Shown piece by piece: positions 34,462 through 43,345 of a DNA stretch of 64,000 nucleotides. Below the pieces are notes generated by a model. It had not been told where the DNA came from. It saw only the letters and a list, made by a program, of their open reading frames with translations, and did not search any database. The DNA comes from Methanoculleus sp. UBA374 (GTDB lineage: Archaea; Halobacteriota; Methanomicrobia; Methanomicrobiales; Methanoculleaceae). The DNA lies in NCBI GenBank assembly GCA_002508705.1, contig DAYL01000018.1, forward strand, positions 62,001-126,000. Reading direction: 5' to 3'. Position 1 is the first letter of the stretch. Every line of letters begins with the position of its first letter. The position numbers and the translations under genes were made by a program.

Positions 34462-34869
34462 ATGACGATAAAACTTGGATTTGTCGTCGCGGAGTTCAAC
34501 CGCGACATCACCTATATGATGGAGATCGAGGCCCGCGAACACGCCCGGTTCCTCGGGGCGGAGGTAACCGAGACGTTCTACGTTCCCGGCGCCTACGATA
34601 TGCCGCTCGCCATCAAGAAACTGCTCAACGAGGGGAATGTCGACGCGGTCGTCACGATCGGCTGCGTTATCGAGGGCGCCACCCAGCACGACGAGATCGT
34701 CGTCCAGCACGCGGCGCGTAAGATCATCGACCTCTCTCTCGAGTACGATAAGCCCGTCTCTTTAGGCATCTCCGGGCCGGGGATGACAAGGATGGAAGCG
34801 ACCGAGCGTATCGACTACGCCAAGCGTGCTGTGGAGTCGGCCGTGAAGATGGTCCAGCGATTGGGATGA
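34462..34869 (+). CDS. ribH: 6,7-dimethyl-8-ribityllumazine synthase
   Basis: 135 residues. [20 protein letters not shown] has the substrate-stacking aromatic, [17 protein letters not shown] and [20 protein letters not shown] carry the phosphate loop and the catalytic His, and [20 protein letters not shown] completes the fold. It makes the lumazine that RibC uses. AAGGATAGGATTGAA before the ATG provides a ribosome site. It overlaps the next aminotransferase by ATGA. Confidence 0.95.
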   Translation: MTIKLGFVVAEFNRDITYMMEIEAREHARFLGAEVTETFYVPGAYDMPLAIKKLLNEGNVDAVVTIGCVIEGATQHDEIVVQHAARKIIDLSLEYDKPVSLGISGPGMTRMEATERIDYAKRAVESAVKMVQRLG

Positions 34870-35996
34870 GAGGCCTCTCGGAGAAGATTGCGGCAATCGC
34901 CCCCTCCGCGACGATCGAGATCTCGAACGCGGCAAAGCGGATGGCACAGGAGGGCATCGACATCATCAGCCTCTCCATAGGGGAGCCGGACTTCGATACC
35001 CCGGAGCACATCAAGGAGGCCTGCATCGACGCCCTCCGCCGTGGGGAGACGCACTACGCCCCGAGCACCGGGATTCCTGCGCTGACGGGCGCGATAGCGG
35101 AGAAGATAACCCGGGAAAACGGGTTTTCTGCACGGCAGGGCGAGGTGATCGTCACTTGCGGGGCGAAGGACGCCATCTACGAGGCGATGGAGGCCGTGCT
35201 GAACCCCGGAGACGAGGTGATCGTCCTCGATCCCTCGTGGGTCTCCTACGAGCCCTGCGCCCGGCTCAGCGGTGCGCGCGCCCGGCACCATGCTCTCTCT
35301 CCCGCGACGTTTCAGGTCGACGATACGCTGCTTGAGGCCGTCGGGACCCGGACGAAGATGATCGTGGTCAACTCTCCCTCGAACCCCTCCGGTGCGGTGC
35401 TGAACGGGGACTCAATCCGGCTGATCGCCGATATCTGCCGGGACCACGACCTTTTCGCTCTCTCCGACGAGATCTACGAGAAGCTGGTCTACGGGAAGGA
35501 GCATGTCTCTCTCGCCTCCCTTCCCGGGATGGCGGAACGGACGATCACCGTCAACGGGTTCTCGAAGGCCTACGCGATGACCGGGTGGCGGGTCGGCTAC
35601 GCGGTCGCTCCCCGGCCGATCGTCCGGCAGATGGAGAAGGTGCAGCAGCACACCATATCGCACCCGACGACGTTTGCGATGTTCGGCGCCCTCGCTGCGC
35701 TCCGGGGCAGCCAGGACTGCGTTGAATCGATGCGCCGCGAGTTCGAGCGTCGGCGCGACTACTTTGTCCCGGCGCTCCGCGACCTCGGCTACGCCACGGC
35801 TCCTGCGGACGGGGCGTTCTACGCCTACGTGATGGTCGAGGGCGACGATATGGCGATCGCCCGCTCGTGGCTCCGTGAGGCCCACGTGGCGGTCACCCCG
35901 GGAACTGCGTTCGGCACCCCCGGCTGGCTCCGCCTCTCCTACGCGACCTCGATGGAAAGCCTCAGGGAAGCCGTCGGGCGGATCGCGCGAATCTAA
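34866..35996 (+). CDS. Class I/II PLP aminotransferase (aspartate aminotransferase type)
   Basis: 376 residues. [44 protein letters not shown] and Lys234 in [20 protein letters not shown] are the fold-type I markers of the AspB/ArAT group. The start overlaps ribH. Aspartate, aromatic or broad substrate use cannot be separated by eye. The gene ends 121 bases before the lower-GC restriction island, so it marks the native edge. Confidence 0.9.
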   Translation: MRGLSEKIAAIAPSATIEISNAAKRMAQEGIDIISLSIGEPDFDTPEHIKEACIDALRRGETHYAPSTGIPALTGAIAEKITRENGFSARQGEVIVTCGAKDAIYEAMEAVLNPGDEVIVLDPSWVSYEPCARLSGARARHHALSPATFQVDDTLLEAVGTRTKMIVVNSPSNPSGAVLNGDSIRLIADICRDHDLFALSDEIYEKLVYGKEHVSLASLPGMAERTITVNGFSKAYAMTGWRVGYAVAPRPIVRQMEKVQQHTISHPTTFAMFGALAALRGSQDCVESMRREFERRRDYFVPALRDLGYATAPADGAFYAYVMVEGDDMAIARSWLREAHVAVTPGTAFGTPGWLRLSYATSMESLREAVGRIARI

Positions 35997-36117
35997 ACGA
36001 CCTTATCTTTGTATGAAAATCTGCGAAGGGTGTTGGTGGCCTCTCCTCTCTCACCCATGGCCACCCGGCCATTTTAATTCTCTATGCATGTTGCCCGGGC
36101 ACCATGAGGGTTTTTAG

Positions 36118-39100
36118 CTAATTATCCGTCCACATCTCGCACTGACCGATGACGGTGGCGATAGCGTCTTCCATACCCTCCGGAGGGTACTTGTACTTCT
36201 TCAGCAGTTTCTTGACCATGCGGCGCATACCGGCGCGGGCGGACTCCTTCTTCTGCCAGTCGATGGTACGGTTTTTGCGGAGCATATCCGTGAGTTCGTG
36301 GGTCATCGCCACGAGTTCCTCGTTCTGGTAGAAGTCCTTGACAGCTTCGGGTCGGGTCAGGGCATCGTAGAACGCCAACTCCTCGTCGGTCAAGCCCATC
36401 GCGTCGCCCTCCGCTTGGGCAGAAGCCATATCCTTTGCCATCTTCATCAGTTCGGCGATGACTTCCTCGTTGGAGAGCATACCGTTGAGGTACGCTTTCA
36501 TTGCACGGGAGAGCATTTCTGAGAATTTCTCGCTCTTGACGAGGTTCGTCCGGCGGTAAAGCGACACCTGCTCGGCAAGCAGCTTTTTCAAAATCTCGAC
36601 GGCAAGGTTGCGCTCTTTCATCTTGGCGATTTCATCGAGGAACTTCGGGTCGAAGAGCGAAAATTCCGTGTTTACGTCGGAGAACAGGTTGATAACGCCC
36701 TCGCTCTGAATGCTCGCTTTCAGCAGTTCGTTGATACGGGCGTTGATTTCTTTCAGGGAGAGTGGCTTGCCCTCACCTGTGATACGGGTGAGGAGTGTCC
36801 GCACCGCCTCAAAGTAGGCGGCTTCAAACCGCTGCTCGGCATTGAGCAGCGAGCGGCAGAGGGACAAAGCCTGACGGAGTAGCATTGCCTCTTTGATAAA
36901 TACGTCCTTTTTGCTCGGCGTGTCCGCGTAAGCCGCCGACGACTCGGCGACCATTGAAGCCCGCCGGTTGTAACCTTCACGGACCACACTGGACTTTGCT
37001 CTTTCAATGCTCGAAAGGAAGTTCACGCCGCCCGTAATGGTCCTGGCACGGACAAGGTCGCTCTCGGTCGCCATAAACGCCGAGTAGTCGAAGCCGTGGA
37101 ATAGATCGCGGCAAACTTCCAGTTTCTCGATGAACTTCGGCAGCGCAGTCTTGGCAATGTCGGTATCGCCGTAGTTGTTCTTGTCGCGGTTGGTGTAGTC
37201 GTTCATCGCCTGCTTCAGCGCGGAAGCGATGCCGACGTAATCGACCACCAAGCCGCCTTCTTTATCCTTGTAAACGCGGTTGACACGAGCGATTGCCTGC
37301 ATCAGGCTGTGTCCCACCATCGGCTTGTAAACGTACATTGTAGCCAGTGACGGCACGTCAAAACCCGTCAGCCACATATCAACAACGATAGCGATTTTCA
37401 GCGGGTCGTCATTGTCCTTGAACCGATTTGCCATCTCGTTGCGGTGGCGTTTGTTGCCAATGACGCCCCGCCACCCTTCGGGGTCTTTGTTACTCTCAGT
37501 CATCACCACGCCGACCTTCTCCGCCCATTCGGGGCGAAGTTCCAACAGTTTACGATAGATTTTCATGGCGATAGCGCGGGAATAGGAGACTATCATCGCC
37601 TTGCCCGTCAATTCGTACTGGCGGTTCTCCTCGTAGTGCTTGATGATGTCCTCGCACAGGGTGGTTATGGTCTGCTCCGCGCCGAGGATGGATTCCATCT
37701 GTCCGAGTTCCTTCTTGCTTTTCTCAATGGCATATGGCTCGGCGTTTTGTGCCATAATGTCGTACTCAGCATCTATGCGCCGTAGAATATCTTCGTCCAG
37801 TTTTAGGTGGATGACACGGCTCTCGTAGTAGACGGGGCGGGTCGCGCCGTCCTCCACGGCTTGGGTCATATCGTAGATGTCGATGTAGTTGCCGAACACC
37901 TCGATGGTGGAGCGGTCTTTGCTTGAAATAGGCGTTCCCGTAAAGCCTATGTAGGTCGCGTTGGGCAGGCTGTCGCGGATAATGCGAGCCGTCCCGAGGA
38001 TGACACGGCCTGTTTTCGCATCCACCTTTTCCTCCAAGCCATACTGCCCGCGATGGGCTTCATCAGCCATCACAACGATATTTCGGCGGTCGGAGAGGAT
38101 TTCGAAGGATTCCTCGAACTTCTGCATCGTGGTGAAGATGATGCCATTGGCTTGCCGTCCTGCGAGTAGTTCTTTCAGGTGAACACGGCTTTCGGCGTGT
38201 AGGGGTGTTTGGCGTAGGAAGGACGCGCACTTGGCAAACTGCCCGAAAAGCTGGTCGTCAAGGTCGTTGCGATCTGTGAGGACAACGATGGTTGGCGAGT
38301 TCAGAGCCTCTTGGAGTAGATGGGCATAGAACACCATCGACAGCGATTTGCCGCTGCCCTGGGTATGCCAGAACACGCCGCCCTTGCCATCCGTGACGGT
38401 GGCTTTGACTGTGGAGGCTACGGCTTTCCGCACGGCGAAATACTGGTGATACGCACCGAGAATTTTTGCGTCCCCAGAGAAGCAGATGAAGTTCCTGATA
38501 ATGTCGAGCAACCGCACCTTGTCGAACATTCCCTCAATGAAAGTGTCGAATTGGGCGTACTGCGTATTCTCGTAACTGCCGTCTTTCGTTTTCCACTCCA
38601 TAAAACGGTCTTCACCCGCCGTGAGAGTTCCCGCCCTGGACATGGCAAGATCGCTCATCACGAGAAAGGCGTTGTAGATGAACAGGGACGGTATCTCGTG
38701 CATATAGTTCCGCAGTTGCAGAAACGCCTCACTCACATCGGTTTCCTCGCGGGAGGGCGACTTCAACTCAAACACGACCACAGGCAGACCGTTCAGGAAC
38801 ACGATAATGTCCGGGCGTTTTTCGCTGTTCTCGGTGATTGTCCACTGGTTGGCGATAATGAACGAGTTCCGTTCTACGTTCTCGTAGTCCACGAGATACA
38901 CGAGCGCAGCCCGTTGCTCGCCCCTGTCGTAATAGTTGATCGATACGCCGTTTTGGAGGTAATCCATAAACTGAACATTCTTCTGCTGGAATGTGCCGCC
39001 CTCGAAATTCTGCAGTTTATATATCGCCTCGGCAAGCGCGGCTTCCGGAAGTTTCGGATTGACCTTCCGCAGGGCGGGCAGCAACTCGTCTGTATAGAGC

Positions 39101-39210
39101 GGGTCGGTGTAGTCCCGCGTCAGGTCGGGCGCGTAAACATAGTCGTAGCCCAGGGTGCCGCGGAACACCTCTATGACAGCGTTTTCGTAGTTGGCTTCAG
39201 TATATGGCAT
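36118..39210 (-). CDS. hsdR: Type I restriction enzyme, motor and nuclease subunit HsdR
   Basis: 1030 residues. Nuclease residues Asp134 (RPDIIVF) and Glu148-x-Lys150 (VVFELKSP) are followed by the helicase Walker A TQGSGKS (283-289), DEAH at 383-386, IGFTGTPIS and the later motif AIARVNRVYKDKEGG. The C-terminal region should bind HsdM/HsdS. It is full length without visible breaks. Base composition and codon use are clearly lower in GC than the neighbours, pointing to transfer. A 16-codon frame with a strong ribosome site lies just upstream. Confidence 0.95.
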   Translation of the reverse strand: MPYTEANYENAVIEVFRGTLGYDYVYAPDLTRDYTDPLYTDELLPALRKVNPKLPEAALAEAIYKLQNFEGGTFQQKNVQFMDYLQNGVSINYYDRGEQRAALVYLVDYENVERNSFIIANQWTITENSEKRPDIIVFLNGLPVVVFELKSPSREETDVSEAFLQLRNYMHEIPSLFIYNAFLVMSDLAMSRAGTLTAGEDRFMEWKTKDGSYENTQYAQFDTFIEGMFDKVRLLDIIRNFICFSGDAKILGAYHQYFAVRKAVASTVKATVTDGKGGVFWHTQGSGKSLSMVFYAHLLQEALNSPTIVVLTDRNDLDDQLFGQFAKCASFLRQTPLHAESRVHLKELLAGRQANGIIFTTMQKFEESFEILSDRRNIVVMADEAHRGQYGLEEKVDAKTGRVILGTARIIRDSLPNATYIGFTGTPISSKDRSTIEVFGNYIDIYDMTQAVEDGATRPVYYESRVIHLKLDEDILRRIDAEYDIMAQNAEPYAIEKSKKELGQMESILGAEQTITTLCEDIIKHYEENRQYELTGKAMIVSYSRAIAMKIYRKLLELRPEWAEKVGVVMTESNKDPEGWRGVIGNKRHRNEMANRFKDNDDPLKIAIVVDMWLTGFDVPSLATMYVYKPMVGHSLMQAIARVNRVYKDKEGGLVVDYVGIASALKQAMNDYTNRDKNNYGDTDIAKTALPKFIEKLEVCRDLFHGFDYSAFMATESDLVRARTITGGVNFLSSIERAKSSVVREGYNRRASMVAESSAAYADTPSKKDVFIKEAMLLRQALSLCRSLLNAEQRFEAAYFEAVRTLLTRITGEGKPLSLKEINARINELLKASIQSEGVINLFSDVNTEFSLFDPKFLDEIAKMKERNLAVEILKKLLAEQVSLYRRTNLVKSEKFSEMLSRAMKAYLNGMLSNEEVIAELMKMAKDMASAQAEGDAMGLTDEELAFYDALTRPEAVKDFYQNEELVAMTHELTDMLRKNRTIDWQKKESARAGMRRMVKKLLKKYKYPPEGMEDAIATVIGQCEMWTDN

Positions 39211-39231
39211 AGGATAGCCTTCGCTTACATT

Positions 39232-39282
39232 CTATCGTCGCGCCCAAAGGTGATAAATCTCCTTAATTAACTTGTCTTTCAT
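39232..39282 (-). CDS. Possible 16-residue leader peptide before hsdR
   Basis: On the minus strand AGGAGGAAGT precedes ATG and a frame MKDKLIKEIYHLWARR then TAG, ending 21 bases before the hsdR start. The hsdR start itself has a weak ribosome site, so translation through this short frame might couple to hsdR. No homolog is recognised and it may simply be chance. Confidence 0.3.
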   Translation of the reverse strand: MKDKLIKEIYHLWARR

Positions 39283-39332
39283 ACTTCCTCCTGCCTTTCG
39301 ATAAAAATTTGTTTTTTAGAGGCAGGGGGAGT

Positions 39333-39349
39333 GATAAATCATCATTTAG
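39333..39349 (+). repeat. 17-bp inverted repeat, left arm, flanking half of hsdS
   Basis: GATAAATCATCATTTAG on the plus strand, identical to the reverse complement of 39977-39993. It encodes INHHL at the start of the HsdS central conserved region. The two copies enclose 627 bases that hold the second TRD in inverted orientation. This is consistent with a recombination site. Confidence 0.8.
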
Positions 39350-39984
39350 AGCAGATGGCGCAGGCGATCTTTAAGTCCTGGTTCGTGGACTTCGAGCCCG
39401 CCAAGCCATTCACAGAAATCGTGCAAGTCTTGGGTGGTGGCACTCCAAAAACTACGACAACTGAGTATTGGGACGGCGCGATACCGTTTTTCACACCAAA
39501 AGACGCTTCGGGGCTTTATGTGTTGACCACCGAAAAGTCTTTGACCGAAGCAGGGTTGAATCACTGCAATAGTCGACTCTATCCCGTGAACACCGTCTTT
39601 GTCACAGCGAGAGGTACTGTTGGCAAACTCGCAATGGCGGGTGTGCCTATGGCGATGAATCAGTCGTGCTATGCTCTTGTCGGTAATAGTGGGTATGGTC
39701 AGCATTTTGTCTATCACCTCGCCTTGGAAACAGTCGAACACCTAAAGCACAAAGCAAGCGGCGCGGTGTTCGATGCAATAGTCACCAGAGATTTTGAGAG
39801 CGAGATTGTCGCTGCCCCTTCGGTTGAGGAAGTAAGCTCGTTTGAGGGCAAAATAAAGCCCATTTATGAAGCCCTCCTCAACAACGCAAATGAATCTATA
39901 CGCCTCGCCGCCCTGCGTGACACCCTCCTACCCCGCCTGATGTCCGGAGAACTATCCATTGCCAACCTCGGCTCCGCTAAATGA
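39333..39984 (+). pseudogene. Second half of hsdS in inverted orientation (TRD2 cassette)
   Basis: About 216 codons with no start of its own apart from a GTG at 39331. It opens inside the left repeat and reads LEQMAQAIFKSWFVDFEPAK (the central conserved region), then a target-recognition domain (QVLGGGTPKTTTTEYWDGAI, GTVGKLAMAG), and ends ALRDTLLPRLMSGELSIANL with the stop within the right repeat. It faces opposite to hsdM and to the first half of hsdS. It has no promoter that I can see. In frame with the first half after inversion, it would complete a two-TRD HsdS of 399 residues. It is a silent cassette rather than a random remnant. Confidence 0.8.
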
Positions 39985-40541
39985 TGATTTATCGCTGTGT
40001 TAACGGCAATCCGCACGTCGAGAGCGGAGAGTGTGTCGGCTATCGCCTGCTGTACCTCTATCGGCGGCACGGGCATTTCAAGCTCCTGAAAAGTCGAAGA
40101 CGGTCGGGCTAAAGCGGGTACTCCGACCTGGGAGCTGTTAGAGAGTAGCTGATGCCGCCCCTCCCGTGAATGAAAGAAGTAGACCATATACTCAGGTAGC
40201 ATTTCGTCCTTTTTGCATCTCACCCGAAATTGGCTCTGCGAAATAACGTACTTATCATATTTGCTATCTACAGGAATGTATGCTATTTGCCCCAGTGTGC
40301 CTCGATGCGTTATAACCACATCGCCACGTGAAGCCACAGCTTTCTTTAACGAAGCGGCTTTTTCTGGTGTAACGTAATTAAAGCTGTCCTCGCTAAGAGT
40401 GAAGCCCGTGAGATTGCTCCCGTTCAACACAGGGATGCCGGATGGAACAAAGCAATCGACCTTTATATTTGAGCCGAACGGTCCCATCGCGATTTCCTCA
40501 ATCACATCGCCGACTCGTTTCATCTTATAGCTCATACCCAA
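39864..40541 (-). CDS. hsdS: Type I specificity subunit HsdS, first TRD half, ending in antisense tail
   Basis: 225 codons from ATG 40541, overlapping hsdM by 17 bases. Residues 1-188 are a single TRD with central-region end: RVGDVIEEIAMGPFGSNIKV, VVITHRGTLGQIAYIPV, PPIEVQQAIADTLSALDVRI and NTAINHHL, which is encoded in the right 17-bp repeat. The last 37 residues (from AEPRLAMDSS) are the complement of the inverted cassette and are meaningless as HsdS. The present protein is thus a half-subunit with a junk tail. It may be inactive, or act as a half-S that pairs with itself. Confidence 0.8.
   Translation of the reverse strand: MGMSYKMKRVGDVIEEIAMGPFGSNIKVDCFVPSGIPVLNGSNLTGFTLSEDSFNYVTPEKAASLKKAVASRGDVVITHRGTLGQIAYIPVDSKYDKYVISQSQFRVRCKKDEMLPEYMVYFFHSREGRHQLLSNSSQVGVPALARPSSTFQELEMPVPPIEVQQAIADTLSALDVRIAVNTAINHHLAEPRLAMDSSPDIRRGRRVSRRAARRIDSFALLRRAS
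39977..39993 (-). repeat. 17-bp inverted repeat, right arm, in hsdS
   Basis: CTAAATGATGATTTATC on the plus strand. Read on the minus strand it is the same 17 bases as 39333-39349 and keeps the hsdS frame. Read on the plus strand it supplies the last codons and the TGA stop of the cassette. Because both arms carry the same bases, inversion changes neither frame nor stop. Confidence 0.8.
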
Positions 40542-42027
40542 TCGCCCTCAGTCTTTTACGGATTTCGCCCTCCAGTTCGTGGGAACGCTTGAACATCTCG
40601 GAAAGTTCGTCAGTTAGCCGTGCCATTTTCTCCTCGAAGGGTTCGCCGTCATCCTCCTGCTCCTCAATGCCGACATAGCGTCCCGGCGTTAGTATGTAGT
40701 CCTGCTTGGCGATCCCCTCCGTGGTAACGGCGGCGCAGAAGCCTTTCATGTCCTCAAGCTTCCCGTCGTCGAACGCCTGAAACGTGGCGGCAATTTTGGC
40801 GATGTCCTCGACGGTCATCTCGCGTAGGCGGCGGTTGACCATCGTACCCATTTTGCGGGCGTCGATGAAGAGCGTCTTGCCCTTTTGCTTCTTGTTTCGG
40901 CTGATGAACCAGAGGGAAACGGGTATCTGCGTGGTGTAGAACAACTGTGTGGGCATGGCGATAATGCCCTCTACAAGGTCGTCCTTCACTATTTTCTTGC
41001 GGATTTCACCCTCGCCGCCGCTTTGGGAGGACAGCGAACCGTTGGCAAGTACCATGCCGATTTTTCCATTCGGTGCAAGGTGGTAAATCATGTGCTGAAG
41101 CCACGCAAAATTGGCGTTACCTGCGGGCGGAAGACCGTACCGCCACCGCTGGTCATCATTCAAACTGCCGTCGTTCCAGTCGGAGAGGTTGAACGGCGGA
41201 TTGGCGAGGATGAAGTCAGCTTTCAGCGTTGGGTGCAGGTCGTTATGGAACGTGTCGGCGTTGTATCCGCCGAGGTTGGCCTCGATGCCCCGAATGGCAA
41301 GGTTCATCAAAGCCATCTTACGGGTGGTGGGGTTTGCGTCCTGTCCGTAGACTGAGAGATTGTCGATGTTGCCTGAATGGTTCTTTACGAAGTCCGTGGA
41401 CTGCACGAACATACCACCGGACCCACAGCAGGGGTCGTACACGCGCCCCTTGAACGGCTGCAAGACCTCAACGAGCGTCCGCACCACGCAGGACGGCGTG
41501 TAGAACTCTCCGGCGCGCTTGCCTTCCTGCTCGGCAAACCTGGCAAGGCAGTATTCGTAGGTGCGACCGAGGATGTCCTTGTCTGTGCCGTGTTCAATCA
41601 TCTGAATGTTGGTGAATAGGTCAACCACGTTACCGAGGCGGCGCTTGTCCAGTTCGTCACGGGCGTAGTTTTTCGGCAGGATGTCCTTCAGCCGCTTGTT
41701 CTCTTTCTCGATCGCCCGCATTGCGTCGTCAATCACCGTGCCGATCTCCTCTTTGTGCGCCGCTTCGGAAATGACGCTCCACCGCGCCGACTGTGGCACG
41801 AAAAACACGTTCTTTTCGGCGTAGGCATCCTTGTCCTCCACATCGTCATCCTCGGCAAGCAGTTCTTGATACCGTTCCTCGAACCTGTCCGATATGTATT
41901 TCAGAAAAATAAGTCCAAGAACGACGTGTTTGTACTCCGCCGCATCCACATTGCCGCGAAGGATGTCTGCTGCCGCCCATATTTGTTGCTCAAAGCCGAT
42001 TGATGCAGTGTTATTTATTGTCGCCAT
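40525..42027 (-). CDS. hsdM: Type I DNA methyltransferase subunit HsdM
   Basis: 500 residues from ATG 42027, chosen because AAAGGAG sits 9 bases upstream and MATINNTASIGFEQQIWAAA is the usual HsdM opening. The SAM loop is YDPCCGSGGM (197-206) and the adenine-flipping motif is NPPF (276-279). FYTPSCVVRTLVEVLQPFKG precedes the methylase core. The C-terminal helices reach the HsdS overlap. It modifies adenine in the sequence chosen by HsdS; with HsdS split, its activity in this orientation is open. Confidence 0.94.
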   Translation of the reverse strand: MATINNTASIGFEQQIWAAADILRGNVDAAEYKHVVLGLIFLKYISDRFEERYQELLAEDDDVEDKDAYAEKNVFFVPQSARWSVISEAAHKEEIGTVIDDAMRAIEKENKRLKDILPKNYARDELDKRRLGNVVDLFTNIQMIEHGTDKDILGRTYEYCLARFAEQEGKRAGEFYTPSCVVRTLVEVLQPFKGRVYDPCCGSGGMFVQSTDFVKNHSGNIDNLSVYGQDANPTTRKMALMNLAIRGIEANLGGYNADTFHNDLHPTLKADFILANPPFNLSDWNDGSLNDDQRWRYGLPPAGNANFAWLQHMIYHLAPNGKIGMVLANGSLSSQSGGEGEIRKKIVKDDLVEGIIAMPTQLFYTTQIPVSLWFISRNKKQKGKTLFIDARKMGTMVNRRLREMTVEDIAKIAATFQAFDDGKLEDMKGFCAAVTTEGIAKQDYILTPGRYVGIEEQEDDGEPFEEKMARLTDELSEMFKRSHELEGEIRKRLRAIGYEL

Positions 42028-42147
42028 TTTGTCGCACTCCTTTTCATTCGGCTCTATTTCCATGCTGTCAGAAGTGTCGCACTCCAGAGCCTTGCAGGTT
42101 TTAACAAATATATCGGTGTTCACACTTAGTCCTTTAGAAATCCTCAC
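42028..42147 (-). pseudogene. C-terminal remnant of a Cro/CI-type HTH regulator, in frame with hsdM
   Basis: Reads RISKGLSVNTDIFVKTCKAL and then ECDTSDSMEIEP, the usual end of the small HTH repressors that sit before type I RM operons (KGESVTTDTLLKICKALDCDIGDI...). The DNA-binding helices are missing and the frame runs into hsdM without a stop. It is either a deletion remnant or an N-terminal extension if the GTG at 42147 is used. Confidence 0.55.
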
Positions 42148-42239
42148 GAGGATTTTGAGTTGCCAAACATTTAAGTCACGATGTATTCTGTGTAACTCTT
42201 ATGACAAAAAATATCCCGCGCGAGGTGAACGTGAAACTA

Positions 42240-42300
42240 ACCAGGGGATGCAATTCATCCCCACGGCTCAAGCCGGGGACTTTCTTGCACCCCTTGAACC
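42240..42300. mobile_element. Possible IS200/IS605-type end remnant
   Basis: GGGGATGCAATTCATCCCCA, a hairpin around 42259-42278 (CCC.CGGCT / AGCCG.GGG), then CTTTCTTGCACCCC. Termini with GCAATTCATCCC, hairpin and TTTCTTGC are common at the ends of IS605/TnpB elements in archaea. No transposase or TnpB gene remains nearby. It marks the boundary of the RM island. Confidence 0.4.
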
Positions 42301-42316
42301 CCGGGATCTGAAAAAA

Positions 42317-43345
42317 ATGGAGATTACACGAATTTCCGGATACCTGATGCGGGCGCTCATCGTGCTGCTCGTCGCCGGTATCGCCGTTGCACCCGTGCCG
42401 GGTGAGGAGCAGCAGGAGACGGATCTGTCTCTATTCCGGACGGACAATGATTCGTATCCCCTTGACCTGGATACGCTGATGGATGAGCGAGATAAACTGA
42501 TTGAGAGTTACCAAAAAAGCGCAGACTTCACCGGGGCACCGATCGGATCTGGCGATCCGGTGATACCCGTCAACGCGACGATCGTTGCGTATGGGTTTTC
42601 GTTCGATAAGACCGGGATTCCTCATGAGATGATCGCTGTCTCGCAGGAGGGCACGGACATCGCGCAACTCCTTGAGAAGGCGAACCGGTGGTACAACGAT
42701 ACCGCCGTCAGTACCCCGGAGAGTGCTGTGAACGTATCCGGCGGGGATTGGGCCCTGATGGGGTCCGGTCGGTATTACTACGCGGCCGAACCCTACGGAC
42801 TCATCGAACATAACTTTGAGACGTACCGGAATTCCAACGAAATGGACCCGGTCAGGGATTACTTTGCAATCAAGCAGATCTGGTCTATGGACCCCGGTTT
42901 TCATAGGTATCGCGAGCAGGGGAGCAAGTGGCTCAATGAACGGGGTCTCTCGTACATCGACTGGTCGGTGAGCAGTTTAGGCAACCCTGCCCTGCATGAC
43001 TGGAACCCCAGCGGGACAACCACCGGGCCGACGACCGTCTCCATATCGTTCACGCCGATGCCGAAGTTCTCCGGGTCGTTCCTGAACTCCGTTACCATGA
43101 GTGATGAGAGCGACCCGGCTATCGAGCGGGCCGAGTGGGGTTATACATTCAATGGGCCGGATGTTAAGAACACCCTCCAGAGCTGGAGTCCGGGGAGCAC
43201 GGTAAGCGTGGATGCATCTACCGCCAGCGGTCAGTACGACCTGGCGTATCTCTATGCGGAGGGTACGTTCATCGAACCGACCACATGGCCGTTCCACCGG
43301 TACTACTCCATTTCGACTTACTGGGATACGTGGATTATCTACTAG
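42317..43345 (+). CDS. Secreted protein of unknown function
   Basis: 342 residues from ATG 42317. A signal peptide, MRALIVLLVAGIAVAPVPG, follows a short polar lead. The mature part is rich in Tyr, Trp, Ser and Asn, with DNDSYPLDLDTLMDERDKLI, GSGRYYYAAEPYGLIEHNFE and a beta-rich end (VSISFTPMPKFSGSFLNSV, ASGQYDLAYLYAEGTF). It has no C-terminal anchor and no Cys. The stop codon lies in the ACTAGTGGAC repeat. Family not recognised. Confidence 0.55.
   Translation: MEITRISGYLMRALIVLLVAGIAVAPVPGEEQQETDLSLFRTDNDSYPLDLDTLMDERDKLIESYQKSADFTGAPIGSGDPVIPVNATIVAYGFSFDKTGIPHEMIAVSQEGTDIAQLLEKANRWYNDTAVSTPESAVNVSGGDWALMGSGRYYYAAEPYGLIEHNFETYRNSNEMDPVRDYFAIKQIWSMDPGFHRYREQGSKWLNERGLSYIDWSVSSLGNPALHDWNPSGTTTGPTTVSISFTPMPKFSGSFLNSVTMSDESDPAIERAEWGYTFNGPDVKNTLQSWSPGSTVSVDASTASGQYDLAYLYAEGTFIEPTTWPFHRYYSISTYWDTWIIY

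Noticed and set aside
39331..39984. Plus-strand hsdS half as an independent active gene
   Set aside because: It starts in the middle of the central conserved region inside the repeat, has no promoter or ribosome site, and makes sense only when joined to the other half.
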